Positions 1 to 6,488 are shown, numbered from the stretch's first letter. The stretch: 6,488 bases of DNA from UPXZ01 sp964345395 (GCA_964345395.1 CAYFRA010000079.1:1-6488); one strand, 5' to 3'. The notes: a model not told the origin generated them from the sequence alone. Numbers and translations are program-made.

Positions 1-204
1 TTTGAGAATGATTTAATGAAAATGAATTACGAAGGAACTTTCTGATCCAATACTTTATAATTATATGGGGCTTGGAAATTAGAAAAGCTATATAGTCACT
101 AATATGCAGTAGCCAAGCAAACATTAATTTTGTTTTTAACTTTTACCGAACAGCAATGTAAAAAAACAGACATTAGCTTGGAAATAATTTCTTTAATAAT
201 TATT

Positions 205-240
205 AGAGACAATTTTGTCTTTTATTATTTTTATTTTATC
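205..240 (+). terminator. Possible intrinsic terminator
   Basis: The arms at 205-211 and 216-222 can form a 7-pair stem, including one G-T pair, around a 4-base loop. A T-rich run to about 240 follows directly. This is the usual shape of a rho-independent terminator and could end transcription of whatever gene lies left of the window. The stem is short and the surroundings are very AT-rich, so chance is a real alternative. Confidence 0.35.
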
Positions 241-269
241 TTTGCACCCAAAGACTTAATTTTAATTAA

Positions 270-301
270 CTTGCTTGTTGTAAAAATAAAACAACTGCAA
301 G
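270..301. repeat. Imperfect inverted repeat / hairpin
   Basis: CTTGC at 270-274 pairs with GCAAG at 297-301, and GTTGT at 277-281 pairs with ACAAC at 291-295. The two stems are separated by a small internal mismatch (two bases against one), and the loop is about 9 bases of A and T. No T-run follows, so a terminator is unlikely. It could be a regulatory hairpin or a protein-binding site ahead of the old norB gene. No function is demonstrated. Confidence 0.3.
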
Positions 302-325
302 CTAAAATCGAAATAAACTTACTCT

Positions 326-365
326 TTGACATTAAAAAATACTATTTCCAACACATTGACATTAA
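326..365. repeat. Direct repeat pair TTGACATTAA
   Basis: The 10-base word TTGACATTAA occurs at 326-335 and again at 356-365, with 30 bases between starts, close to three helical turns. Such spacing would suit paired regulator contacts, and TTGACA also resembles a classical -35 box, though Bacteroidota promoters normally use other elements. The AT-rich background makes a chance match possible. Confidence 0.4.
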
Positions 366-380
366 TCGATATGATAACAT

Positions 381-430
381 ATTCAAAATACATTAAAATA
401 AGCAAAACACTATATCACATTCAAAATACA
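381..430. repeat. Direct repeat pair ATTCAAAATACA
   Basis: The 12-base word ATTCAAAATACA occurs at 381-392 and at 419-430, with 38 bases between starts. Both copies lie within 85 bases of the start codon of the norB remnant, where promoter or operator sites would be expected. The repeat is seen directly; a regulatory role is inference. Confidence 0.45.
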
Positions 431-465
431 AATTTCATTATTGTACAACTAATAAAACAAACGTT

Positions 466-792
466 ATGAAGGAAACATTCTTAGACAAGTTTATGAGTCG
501 AAAGGGTTTGGCAACAGCTTTTTGAACCATAGCACTAATTATGGTGACGGCGTTAATTTACTACACCGCCAACCTGCAAAAAGAGGTGCCTCCTATACCG
601 CAGGAGGTGAAATCTGAAAGTGGCGAAGTACTTTACACCTATGACGATATCGTAGAAGGTAAAGCTTTGTTTCAAGAATTTGATTTGACCGATTGGGGTT
701 CACTATTGGGTATGGGTGCCTATATTGGTCCTGATTTCTCTACCGATTTTTTACATTACAGAGCCGTTTTTCTTTATGATTTCAACAAATAA
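466..792 (+). pseudogene. norB: Nitric oxide reductase large subunit (quinol type), truncated remnant
   Basis: The reading frame from ATG 466 matches the N-terminus of quinol-dependent nitric oxide reductases: a basic start, one membrane segment (about residues 15-34), then the extracytoplasmic pattern PPIP, GEVLYT, ALFQ, and LGMGAYIGPDF followed by a Leu-His pair. The complete enzyme reduces NO to N2O and has roughly 750 residues with a dozen or so further membrane helices and haem-binding histidines. Here only 108 codons remain before TAA at 790-792. All catalytic and haem/iron-binding parts are absent, and typA begins 70 bases later. An in-frame TGA at 523-525 (codon 20) also interrupts the first membrane segment, where a TGG tryptophan codon would fit. 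An intact piece could in principle start at ATG 541 (83 codons), giving a protein with almost no membrane segment and no active site. The family match is recognised by motif only. The decay is directly visible, and the gene is most probably dead. Confidence 0.8.
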
Positions 793-827
793 TCACACAA
801 TTAAAAACAACAAACTGAGATTTTCAC

Positions 828-835
828 TAACTTTG
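828..835 (+). promoter_or_regulatory. Bacteroidota-type -7 promoter element for typA
   Basis: TAACTTTG at 828-835 is an exact match to the TAnnTTTG element recognised by the primary sigma factor of Bacteroidota. It lies 26 bases before the typA start codon, which predicts transcription starting around 840-845 and a leader of about 20 bases. I see no good upstream TTG-type -33 partner at the usual spacing, so strength is uncertain. This would be the promoter for typA and probably the gene after it. Confidence 0.65.
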
Positions 836-861
836 CAAGCTTAAACACAATTCAAAACAAA

Positions 862-2670
862 ATGCAAAATATAAGAAACATAGCTATCATCGCTCACGTT
901 GACCATGGTAAAACCACATTGGTAGATAAAATGCTTTATGCAGGTCAACTATTTCGAGAAACCGAAAATACCAGTGGCAACCTTATTATGGATAATAATG
1001 ATTTGGAGCGCGAGCGAGGTATAACTATTTTAGCAAAAAATGTTTCTATAGAATATAAAGGCTATAAAATAAATATTATTGACACACCAGGCCATGCCGA
1101 CTTTGGTGGAGAGGTTGAACGTGTTTTGAATATGGCAGATGGTGTACTTTTGCTCGTTGATGCCTTTGAAGGACCTATGCCCCAAACCAGATTTGTTCTT
1201 CAAAAAGCTTTGGATTTAGGTTTGAAGCCTATCTTAGTTATCAACAAGGTTGATAAACCCAATTGTCGTCCAGAGGAGGTGCAAGAGATGGTTTTTGAGC
1301 TTATGTTTAATCTGAACGCAAATGAATATCAGTTGGATTTTCAAACTTTATATGGCTCAGCCAAACAAAATTGGATGTCATATAGTTTACAAGATAAAAC
1401 GGATAATATTTACCCCCTATTAGATGCTATTATAGATCATATTCCTGCACCTGTGCAGATGGAAGGAACACCTCAAATGTTGATAACTTCATTAGATTAC
1501 TCTTCATACGTAGGGCGAATAGCCGTTGGAAGAGTGCATCGTGGTGAGCTGAGAGAAGGTATGAACATCTCTCTATGCAAACGTGATGGCTCAGTCGTCA
1601 AAACCCGTATCAAGGAGCTCAATACGTTTACAGGTTTGGGTAGAACAAAAACTGAAAAAGTAAAATCAGGTGATATTTGTGCCATTGTAGGTATAGAGGG
1701 TTTTGAAATTGGCGATACTGTAGCTGACTTCAATAATCCAGAGGCACTCACTCCGATCAATATTGATGAGCCTACAATGAGTATGTTATTTACCATCAAC
1801 AACTCGCCATTTTTTGGTAAAGAGGGTAAATACGTTACATCGAGACACATTGAGGAGCGATTAATCAGAGAGTTGGATAAAAATTTAGCCCTTCGTGTGA
1901 AAAAGAGTAGTGAAATGGATGCTTGGATTGTGTATGGACGTGGTGTTTTGCATCTTTCAGTTTTGATTGAAACAATGAGACGTGAGGGTTATGAGTTGCA
2001 AGTAGGTCAGCCACAGGTGATAACGAAGGAGATTGATAACATCAAGCAGGAACCCATTGAATTTCTTACAATCAACTTGCCTGAGGAGTTTTCGGGTAAA
2101 ATAATTGAAATTGTAAGTAGCAAAAAGGGAGAAATGCTCAGTATGGAAGTTATTGGAGATCGTATCCAATTGGAGTTTCAGATACCATCACGTGGGATTA
2201 TAGGATTAAGAAACCGTGTTCTAACAGCATCTACGGGCGAAGCCATTATGTCGCATCGCTTTTTAGAATACCAAGCTTATAAAGGAGATATCGAAAAAAG
2301 AGCGAATGGCTCGATTATTGCTCTTGAAACAGGTGTAGCGTATGCTTATGCCATTGATAAATTGCAGGATCGTGGAAAATTCTTTATCAACCCACAAGAT
2401 GAGGTGTATGAAGGGCAGGTTATTGGAGAGCATAATAAAGAAGGAGATGTGGTTGTGAATATTTGTAAGTCAAAAAAACTAACAAATATGCGGGCATCGG
2501 GCTCAGATGATAAAGTTAGAATTGCACCGCCTGTTATTTTTAGTTTGGAAGAAGCATTGGAGTATATCAAAGAGGATGAATTTGTGGAAGTAACTCCATC
2601 AAGCATAAGATTGAGGAAAATTCATTTGACGGAAAACGAAAGAAAGATAGCGAATAAACATAATAATTAG
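862..2670 (+). CDS. typA: Ribosome-associated translational GTPase TypA/BipA
   Basis: A translational GTPase of the EF-G/LepA superfamily that binds the ribosome, helps 50S subunit assembly and is needed mainly under cold or other stress; it acts in the cytoplasm. All GTPase motifs are present: P-loop AHVDHGKT (residues 11-18), switch I ERGIT (51-55), DTPGH (74-78), NKVD (128-131) and GSAK (165-168). The EF-Tu-like domain II follows (about 200-300), then the EF-G III- and V-like domains and the TypA-specific C-terminal domain (about 485 to the end). The 602-residue length is normal for the family (about 600-615). The ATG at 862 is chosen because the conserved N-terminus begins at once (IRNIAIIAHVDHG). 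It has an A-rich leader without a Shine-Dalgarno sequence, usual in Bacteroidota, and a promoter element just upstream. The stop codon abuts the next start codon, which suggests an operon. No unusual residues were noticed. Confidence 0.97.
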   Translation: MQNIRNIAIIAHVDHGKTTLVDKMLYAGQLFRETENTSGNLIMDNNDLERERGITILAKNVSIEYKGYKINIIDTPGHADFGGEVERVLNMADGVLLLVDAFEGPMPQTRFVLQKALDLGLKPILVINKVDKPNCRPEEVQEMVFELMFNLNANEYQLDFQTLYGSAKQNWMSYSLQDKTDNIYPLLDAIIDHIPAPVQMEGTPQMLITSLDYSSYVGRIAVGRVHRGELREGMNISLCKRDGSVVKTRIKELNTFTGLGRTKTEKVKSGDICAIVGIEGFEIGDTVADFNNPEALTPINIDEPTMSMLFTINNSPFFGKEGKYVTSRHIEERLIRELDKNLALRVKKSSEMDAWIVYGRGVLHLSVLIETMRREGYELQVGQPQVITKEIDNIKQEPIEFLTINLPEEFSGKIIEIVSSKKGEMLSMEVIGDRIQLEFQIPSRGIIGLRNRVLTASTGEAIMSHRFLEYQAYKGDIEKRANGSIIALETGVAYAYAIDKLQDRGKFFINPQDEVYEGQVIGEHNKEGDVVVNICKSKKLTNMRASGSDDKVRIAPPVIFSLEEALEYIKEDEFVEVTPSSIRLRKIHLTENERKIANKHNN

Positions 2671-3369
2671 ATGATGAAAAAAACAATCAGAATATATTTA
2701 ATAACGACAATGCTAAGTCTGCTCCCATTGATGCTGTATGGACAGCTTGGTGTGCGGGTGGGGGTTAATACAAGCTCTGAGAAGTTTTATTTTAATTATG
2801 ATAACTTAAGAAGTAGTTTCAATACTCAAAACTTGAGTGGTTACCAAGCAGGTTTGATTTATCAGTATTTGCCACAAAAAACAGGTTTGGGATTTGAACT
2901 TGGAGCCTTACTATCTCAAAAAGGAGCTGGATTTAGTATCAACAACAGCGATATTTATCATGCTATCATCAACGGATATCACGAAATAAACTATGTAGAT
3001 GTGCCATTAAATCTCAAAATGCGATTTAATCTTTTAGGCTTTGTGAGTGCTTTTGCGAGCGGTGGAGTTTTTGGTTCTTATGCCTTAGATGGCAAAACTG
3101 TTTTCGAAACCGATTGGGGAGATGTCCTTTTCCGAGATAGTTTTGATGGATTTATGGATAGAATTGACTATGGCTACAGCTTTGGGGGTGGAGTAGAATT
3201 GGTACGAAAGCTTCAATTAGCTCTCAATTGGAGCGGAGGGCTTCAGAAGCGTGATGAAAATAGCAACATTGGTGCATGGATAGATTTAGGAAATGGAGTG
3301 CGAGTTCCCAATATCCGATCTCAACAAAACACCAAAATGATGTCGATAACACTCACTTATCTTTTTTAA
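2671..3369 (+). CDS. Outer-membrane beta-barrel protein, PorT-like family
   Basis: A 232-residue secreted protein that probably forms a small beta-barrel in the outer membrane. The N-terminus is a clear signal peptide: MMKK, a hydrophobic core, and a likely cleavage between Gly24 and Gln25 (a Gln at +1 is common in Bacteroidota). The mature part has alternating amphipathic strands rich in Gly and Tyr. It includes GVRVGVN at the first strand, YVDVPLNLKMRF in the middle (typical of the PF13568 barrel family that contains PorT) and a C-terminal strand ending in Phe (TLTYLF), the usual barrel-assembly signature. The start lies on the base after the typA stop, so translation is probably coupled; Met2 at 2674 is an equally possible start. 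Most members of this family have no known job. PorT itself is a T9SS component, but nothing here proves this is the true PorT, and the specific role is unknown. Confidence 0.85.
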   Translation: MMKKTIRIYLITTMLSLLPLMLYGQLGVRVGVNTSSEKFYFNYDNLRSSFNTQNLSGYQAGLIYQYLPQKTGLGFELGALLSQKGAGFSINNSDIYHAIINGYHEINYVDVPLNLKMRFNLLGFVSAFASGGVFGSYALDGKTVFETDWGDVLFRDSFDGFMDRIDYGYSFGGGVELVRKLQLALNWSGGLQKRDENSNIGAWIDLGNGVRVPNIRSQQNTKMMSITLTYLF

Positions 3370-3420
3370 TTATACTTCCACTAATTTTAAAGTCTGGTTA
3401 TTAATGCTATTTTATTAGCT

Positions 3421-3999
3421 ATGAAACAAATTATTTTTGCCACAAATAACAAACATAAATTGGAAGAGGCGAGAGCTATCATAGGAGATTCTTTCCAAGT
3501 TTTAAGCCTTGATGATATCGCTTGCACAGAAGAACTACCCGAAACCAGTAGCACCTTAGAAGGCAATGCAGCACAAAAAGCGATGTTCGTACATCACAGA
3601 TATAATGTCAGTTGTTTTGCTGACGACACAGGTTTAGAGATAGAAGCCTTAGATGGAGAACCTGGAGTGTTTTCGGCGAGATATGCTGGCGAAGAGAATA
3701 ATTCAGAAAGAAATATGGCCAAGGTGCTTGACAAAATGGAGGGGGTAAACAATAGGAGAGCACGTTTTCGTACTGTCATCGCACTCATTATTGATGGAGA
3801 ACTTTATCAATTTGAAGGTATAGTGAATGGGAGTATTGCAGAGAATAAAAAAGGGGACAATGGTTTTGGATATGATCCCATTTTTGTTCCTGTTGGCTAT
3901 GACCTGAGTTTTGCACAATTGCCCATTGAAGTGAAGAATAGCATTAGCCATCGAGCTCTGGCTATCGAAGAGTTGTCTAAATCACTGATAAATTTTTAA
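3421..3999 (+). CDS. rdgB: XTP/dITP pyrophosphatase (non-canonical purine NTP pyrophosphatase), RdgB/HAM1 family
   Basis: A cytoplasmic house-cleaning enzyme that hydrolyses deaminated purine triphosphates (XTP, ITP, dITP) to the monophosphate and pyrophosphate, keeping them out of DNA and RNA. The 192-residue length is normal. Family motifs are complete and in order: the phosphate-binding start ATNNKHKLEE (7-16), FADDTGLEIEAL (66-77) with the Asp68-Asp69 pair expected to hold Mg and act as base, GVFSARYAG (82-90), GDNGFGYDPIF (145-155) forming the base pocket, and ISHRA (175-179). ATG 3421 is chosen because the conserved first strand KQIIFATNN starts directly after it. The gene lies 51 bases after the barrel gene on the same strand; the gap has no strong terminator, so read-through from the typA unit is possible. 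Nothing looks degraded. Confidence 0.96.
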   Translation: MKQIIFATNNKHKLEEARAIIGDSFQVLSLDDIACTEELPETSSTLEGNAAQKAMFVHHRYNVSCFADDTGLEIEALDGEPGVFSARYAGEENNSERNMAKVLDKMEGVNNRRARFRTVIALIIDGELYQFEGIVNGSIAENKKGDNGFGYDPIFVPVGYDLSFAQLPIEVKNSISHRALAIEELSKSLINF

Positions 4000-4006
4000 T
4001 CAAACG

Positions 4007-4054
4007 GTATATATCCTGTCATATACAATAAAACAAGCTCTTTTTTGTTTTGTT
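4007..4054. terminator. Weak AT-rich hairpins after rdgB, possible terminator
   Basis: Two inverted repeats follow the rdgB stop codon. GTATAT at 4007-4012 pairs with ATATAC at 4021-4026 around an 8-base loop. A longer arm at 4027-4037 pairs with 4044-4054 (11 pairs, two or three of them G-T) around a 6-base loop. The second has its T-rich part inside the stem rather than after it, so it is a poor classical terminator. It may still mark the boundary between the rdgB and porZ transcripts, possibly working in both directions. Confidence 0.3.
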
Positions 4055-4081
4055 TATAGATAAATATGTTCTTTAATTTAC
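4049..4081 (+). promoter_or_regulatory. Possible porZ promoter
   Basis: TTTG at 4049-4052 is followed 21 bases later by TAATTTAC at 4074-4081, a partial match (six of eight) to TAnnTTTG. The spacing fits a Bacteroidota promoter, but the last two bases of the -7 element differ. Transcription would start only a few bases before the porZ ATG, giving a very short leader. Tentative. Confidence 0.3.
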
Positions 4082-4091
4082 CCATAATAAT

Positions 4092-6419
4092 ATGAAACGA
4101 TTATTTTTATCACTCCTACTCATAATTACATCACTCAATATTTTGATTGGACAAATCGAAATGGGTGGTTGGCGCACTCATTTTGCTTTTAATGTAGGAG
4201 AACAAATCACTCAATCTGAAAATAAAGTTTTTGTAGTTAGTGAGGGGAAGTTATTTTCGGTTGACAAAAGAGATAAGAGTATTGAATATTATAGTAAACT
4301 TACTGGCCTATCAGGTAACTCTGTTTCCAATATAAAATATGATGAAGATACAAAAAACCTGCTGATTATTTATAATGATGGAAACATCGATTTTTTAAAT
4401 GCAAATGGAGTTAAAAATTTAGCCGATTATTATATCAAACAAATTAGTGTTGATAAAACCATCAACCACATTCTTTTTAACAACAACAAAGCCTATCTGT
4501 CAACTAAGTTTGGTATTATGGTTTTGAATATGGATAGAATGGAAATTCAAGATACCTACTACATAGGGAGTGATGCATCAGAAGTAGATGTGTTAAACAC
4601 AACACTTTTGGGCGAAAAGATTTACGCTGTAAGCGAGACAGATATATATGAGGCCGACGCTTCTAATCCTAACCTGATTAATTATGAAAATTGGCAAAAG
4701 CTAAGCTCGCTACCGGGTAGTGGTAAGTTGCAGGGTCTTTATCCCTTAGGCAATTGGTTGATACTCAAGCGTAATAACAGACTGTATAAAATGGATAGTG
4801 CTAACTCGTGGACAGCATTTGATAATGTTACGAATGCAATCACTACTGGTCATGACAATGGATATTTAATGGTATTTACTGCGGCTGATAGTTTTTATTA
4901 TGATGCCGATCTAAATAAATATCCTTTTGAAAACACTGTTGGGGCAAAGAGTGCTATTTTCGATAATAAATTGAAGCTTTTTTGGCTCATTGGCAATGCT
5001 GATGGTTTGACATCCTTCAATCCTATCAGTAAAGAAGTAGATATTTATAAACCAGAGGGCCCGGCGAGTAATATAGCTTTTGCAATGAAGTTTGCTGGCG
5101 AAAAATTATTTGTAGTTCAAGGAGGAAGATGGACTTCAGAGTTGCTTAGAAGTGGCACAGTTATGATGTTTGAAAACAATAGCTGGTACAACACCGAGGA
5201 GAAAGATATCATAGCTATGACTGGACATAATAGAGCCAAAGATTTTATGAATATAGCTGTTGATCCAAATGACAATACACATTTTTATGTGCCATCTTAT
5301 GGACAAGGTGTTTTTGAATTTAGGGATAACAAACCCTACAAATGGCACAATTTTGAAAACAGTACGATAGAAACAATTTATCCAGACAACCCAAACAGTA
5401 GATTCAACTATATGCGTACGGATGGCGGAGTTTATGATAAGGATGGCAATGTATGGTTTACAAACTCTTCGGTTGCGAGAACTATAAAGATATTAAAGAG
5501 TGATAACACTTGGACCTATCTGACTAATGAAATAATAACAAAAATGTCAGTTGCGGGAAGAATAGTTATCAATAATACAAATAATCAAAAATGGTTTTTA
5601 TCAGTTAGAAAAGACGGTGCAATCATTGTTTTGGATGATAATGGGACGTTAGATAATCCCAATGATGATAGATACAAAATGTTCAAATCATTGAACTATC
5701 CAGCTAATGATGGTGTTCAAAGCATTACTCCCAATTTCTTTTATGATATTGTGATTGACCACAAGGGAGCAATATGGTTTGCTACGGATATGGGTCCGTT
5801 TGTTATCAATAACCCCAATAAAGCATTCGATTCTGATTTTCTTTTTAACCGAATCATCATTCCACGCAATGACGGTACAGGACAAGGTGATTTCCTTCTC
5901 GAAGATCAAGAGATACTCTCTATTGCAATAGATGGTGCGAATAGAAAATGGATTGGTACCAAAGAGAATGGTGCTTATTTATTGTCCGAAAATGGCTTGG
6001 AAACCATTCATCATTTTACGGTTTATAATAGTCCCCTTCCATCAAATGAGGTGAGCTCAATCGCTATAAATCCTGTAACAGGTGAAGTGTTTTTAGGAAC
6101 ATCTTCAGGTTTGATTTCATTTCAAAGTGATGCTGCCGAAGGAAGTAAAACATTGACTAATGTACACGCATACCCCAACCCAGTTAGAGAAAACTTCAAA
6201 GGGGTAGTAACGATAACCGGTTTAATTGATAAAAGCTTGGTGAAAATTACAGATAGTGCAGGTAATTTGGTGTACGAAACATACTCAAATGGCAGTATAG
6301 CAACTTGGGATATGAACAATAAATATGGACAGAGGGTAAACACAGGAGTCTATTTAGCCATTTGTACTACGCCTGACAACAGCGAAAGTAAGGTGGTAAA
6401 AATATTGGTTATCAATTAA
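4092..6419 (+). CDS. porZ: PorZ-like T9SS attachment-complex protein: beta-propellers with a C-terminal sorting domain
   Basis: A large exported protein resembling PorZ of the type IX secretion system. In Porphyromonas gingivalis PorZ sits on the cell surface with PorU, PorV and PorQ and helps supply anionic lipopolysaccharide to the PorU sortase, which anchors cargo. Visible here are a signal peptide (residues 1-20, cleavage before Gln21) and a PorZ-type start of the mature protein, GGWRTHFAFN (25-34). Two propeller-like regions with repeated strand motifs follow, for example KVFVVSEGKLFSVD (45-58), GNVWFTNSS (452-460), GAIWFATDMG (559-568), RKWIGTKENG (618-627) and GEVFLGTSSG (664-673). The type A C-terminal sorting domain (about 690-775) has AYPNPV (693-698), GVYLA and a KVVKILVIN end. 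The 775-residue length is close to that of the P. gingivalis protein as I recall it. Other Bacteroidota propeller proteins with sorting domains exist, but the N-terminal pattern favours PorZ. The next gene follows after 3 bases. Confidence 0.85.
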   Translation: MKRLFLSLLLIITSLNILIGQIEMGGWRTHFAFNVGEQITQSENKVFVVSEGKLFSVDKRDKSIEYYSKLTGLSGNSVSNIKYDEDTKNLLIIYNDGNIDFLNANGVKNLADYYIKQISVDKTINHILFNNNKAYLSTKFGIMVLNMDRMEIQDTYYIGSDASEVDVLNTTLLGEKIYAVSETDIYEADASNPNLINYENWQKLSSLPGSGKLQGLYPLGNWLILKRNNRLYKMDSANSWTAFDNVTNAITTGHDNGYLMVFTAADSFYYDADLNKYPFENTVGAKSAIFDNKLKLFWLIGNADGLTSFNPISKEVDIYKPEGPASNIAFAMKFAGEKLFVVQGGRWTSELLRSGTVMMFENNSWYNTEEKDIIAMTGHNRAKDFMNIAVDPNDNTHFYVPSYGQGVFEFRDNKPYKWHNFENSTIETIYPDNPNSRFNYMRTDGGVYDKDGNVWFTNSSVARTIKILKSDNTWTYLTNEIITKMSVAGRIVINNTNNQKWFLSVRKDGAIIVLDDNGTLDNPNDDRYKMFKSLNYPANDGVQSITPNFFYDIVIDHKGAIWFATDMGPFVINNPNKAFDSDFLFNRIIIPRNDGTGQGDFLLEDQEILSIAIDGANRKWIGTKENGAYLLSENGLETIHHFTVYNSPLPSNEVSSIAINPVTGEVFLGTSSGLISFQSDAAEGSKTLTNVHAYPNPVRENFKGVVTITGLIDKSLVKITDSAGNLVYETYSNGSIATWDMNNKYGQRVNTGVYLAICTTPDNSESKVVKILVIN

Positions 6420-6422
6420 AAA

Positions 6423-6488
6423 ATGACTAAAAGAGTTCATTATAACTGGGTTGATTATGCTCGGGCAATTGCTATTTTCGGCGTTGTT
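6423..6488 (+). CDS. Acyltransferase-3 family membrane protein, N-terminal fragment cut by the window edge
   Basis: Only the first 22 codons are inside the window. They read MTKRVHYNWVDYARAIAI followed by FGVV: a basic start, then a W-(V/I)-D-x-x-R-(A/G)-I-(A/G)-I pattern leading into a hydrophobic helix. This is the characteristic first membrane segment of acyltransferase-3 (PF01757) proteins. These are polytopic inner-membrane enzymes that transfer acetyl or other acyl groups to sugars of surface polysaccharides and lipopolysaccharide. The ATG lies 3 bases after the porZ stop within an A-rich leader, so it is very probably co-transcribed with porZ. The family call rests on this short motif alone, and the substrate cannot be told. 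Confidence 0.6.
   Translation, partial: MTKRVHYNWVDYARAIAIFGVV

Larger units (their letters stand above)
1..465. other. AT-rich non-coding region upstream of the norB remnant
   Basis: I find no convincing gene here. On the + strand a reading frame open from base 1 ends at a TGA at 43-45 (14 codons, hydrophilic ending in NYEGTF) and could be the tail of a gene lying outside the window. On the - strand a frame starting with ATG at 124 is open to the window edge (41 complete codons), but its composition is unlike a normal protein and nothing in it is recognisable. The rest is AT-rich, with a hairpin followed by a T-rich run near 205-240, an imperfect inverted repeat at 270-301, two pairs of short direct repeats at 326-430, and an 8-base palindrome at 441-448. 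It probably once held the control region of the nitric oxide reductase gene that follows. That last point is inference from position. Confidence 0.5.

Noticed and set aside
1..45. + strand tail of 14 codons ending in TGA at 43-45
   Set aside because: It could be the end of an upstream gene, but 14 codons without a recognisable motif cannot be told from chance.
1..124. - strand frame open from ATG at 124 to the window edge
   Set aside because: About 41 codons with irregular composition and no family resemblance. It could only be supported with sequence to the left of the window.
130..396. 88-codon + strand open frame beginning with TTG
   Set aside because: It is dominated by Ile, Phe, Leu, Lys and Asn as expected from AT-rich non-coding DNA, has no recognisable motif, and overlaps a possible terminator and the repeats.
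523..525. Possible recoding of TGA as tryptophan (alternative genetic code) or selenocysteine
   Set aside because: The other genes in the window use TGG for all tryptophans and contain no in-frame TGA over more than 1,800 codons. The norB remnant is also missing its 3' part, so simple gene decay is the better explanation.
1497..1850. 117-codon - strand open frame inside typA, and other - strand frames inside typA, rdgB and porZ
   Set aside because: They lie opposite strongly conserved coding sequence, lack recognisable motifs, and are explained as antisense shadows.
3370..3420. Search for a terminator or promoter between the barrel gene and rdgB
   Set aside because: Only tiny inverted matches (3-5 bases) and no TAnnTTTG element were found, so no feature is supported.
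1..6488. Search for CRISPR arrays, insertion sequences, tRNA genes, toxin-antitoxin or defence systems
   Set aside because: There are no regularly spaced repeats, transposase motifs, terminal inverted repeats, cloverleaf patterns or defence-type domains in any frame examined.

Overview
The window looks like chromosomal DNA from a member of the Bacteroidota, probably Bacteroidales or a near relative. The evidence is low GC content, A-rich leaders with no Shine-Dalgarno sequence before the start codons, a TAnnTTTG-type promoter element before typA, a PorT-type outer-membrane barrel, and a PorZ-like protein of the type IX secretion system (T9SS) with a C-terminal sorting domain. All well-supported genes are on the + strand.

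Layout: 1-465 is very AT-rich, has no convincing gene, and carries a possible terminator, a hairpin and two pairs of short direct repeats. 466-792 is a broken remnant of a quinol-type nitric oxide reductase gene (norB/norZ): only about the first 108 codons survive, with an in-frame TGA at codon 20. A recognisable promoter element then precedes typA/bipA (862-2670). A signal-peptide-bearing outer-membrane beta-barrel protein (2671-3369) starts on the base after the typA stop codon. After a 51-base gap comes rdgB (3421-3999), the house-cleaning XTP/dITP pyrophosphatase. A 92-base gap with weak hairpins and a possible promoter separates it from a porZ homologue (4092-6419). Three bases later an acyltransferase-3-type membrane protein begins (6423) and runs off the window.

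Functionally this is mostly a housekeeping neighbourhood (ribosome-associated GTPase, nucleotide-pool sanitation) combined with outer-membrane and T9SS genes. typA and the barrel gene are probably co-transcribed, perhaps with rdgB. porZ and the acyltransferase gene probably form a second unit. I see no CRISPR array, insertion sequence, tRNA or rRNA, and no clear sign of a new defence or mobile system. The oddest feature is the decayed nitric oxide reductase remnant and its repeat-bearing upstream region.
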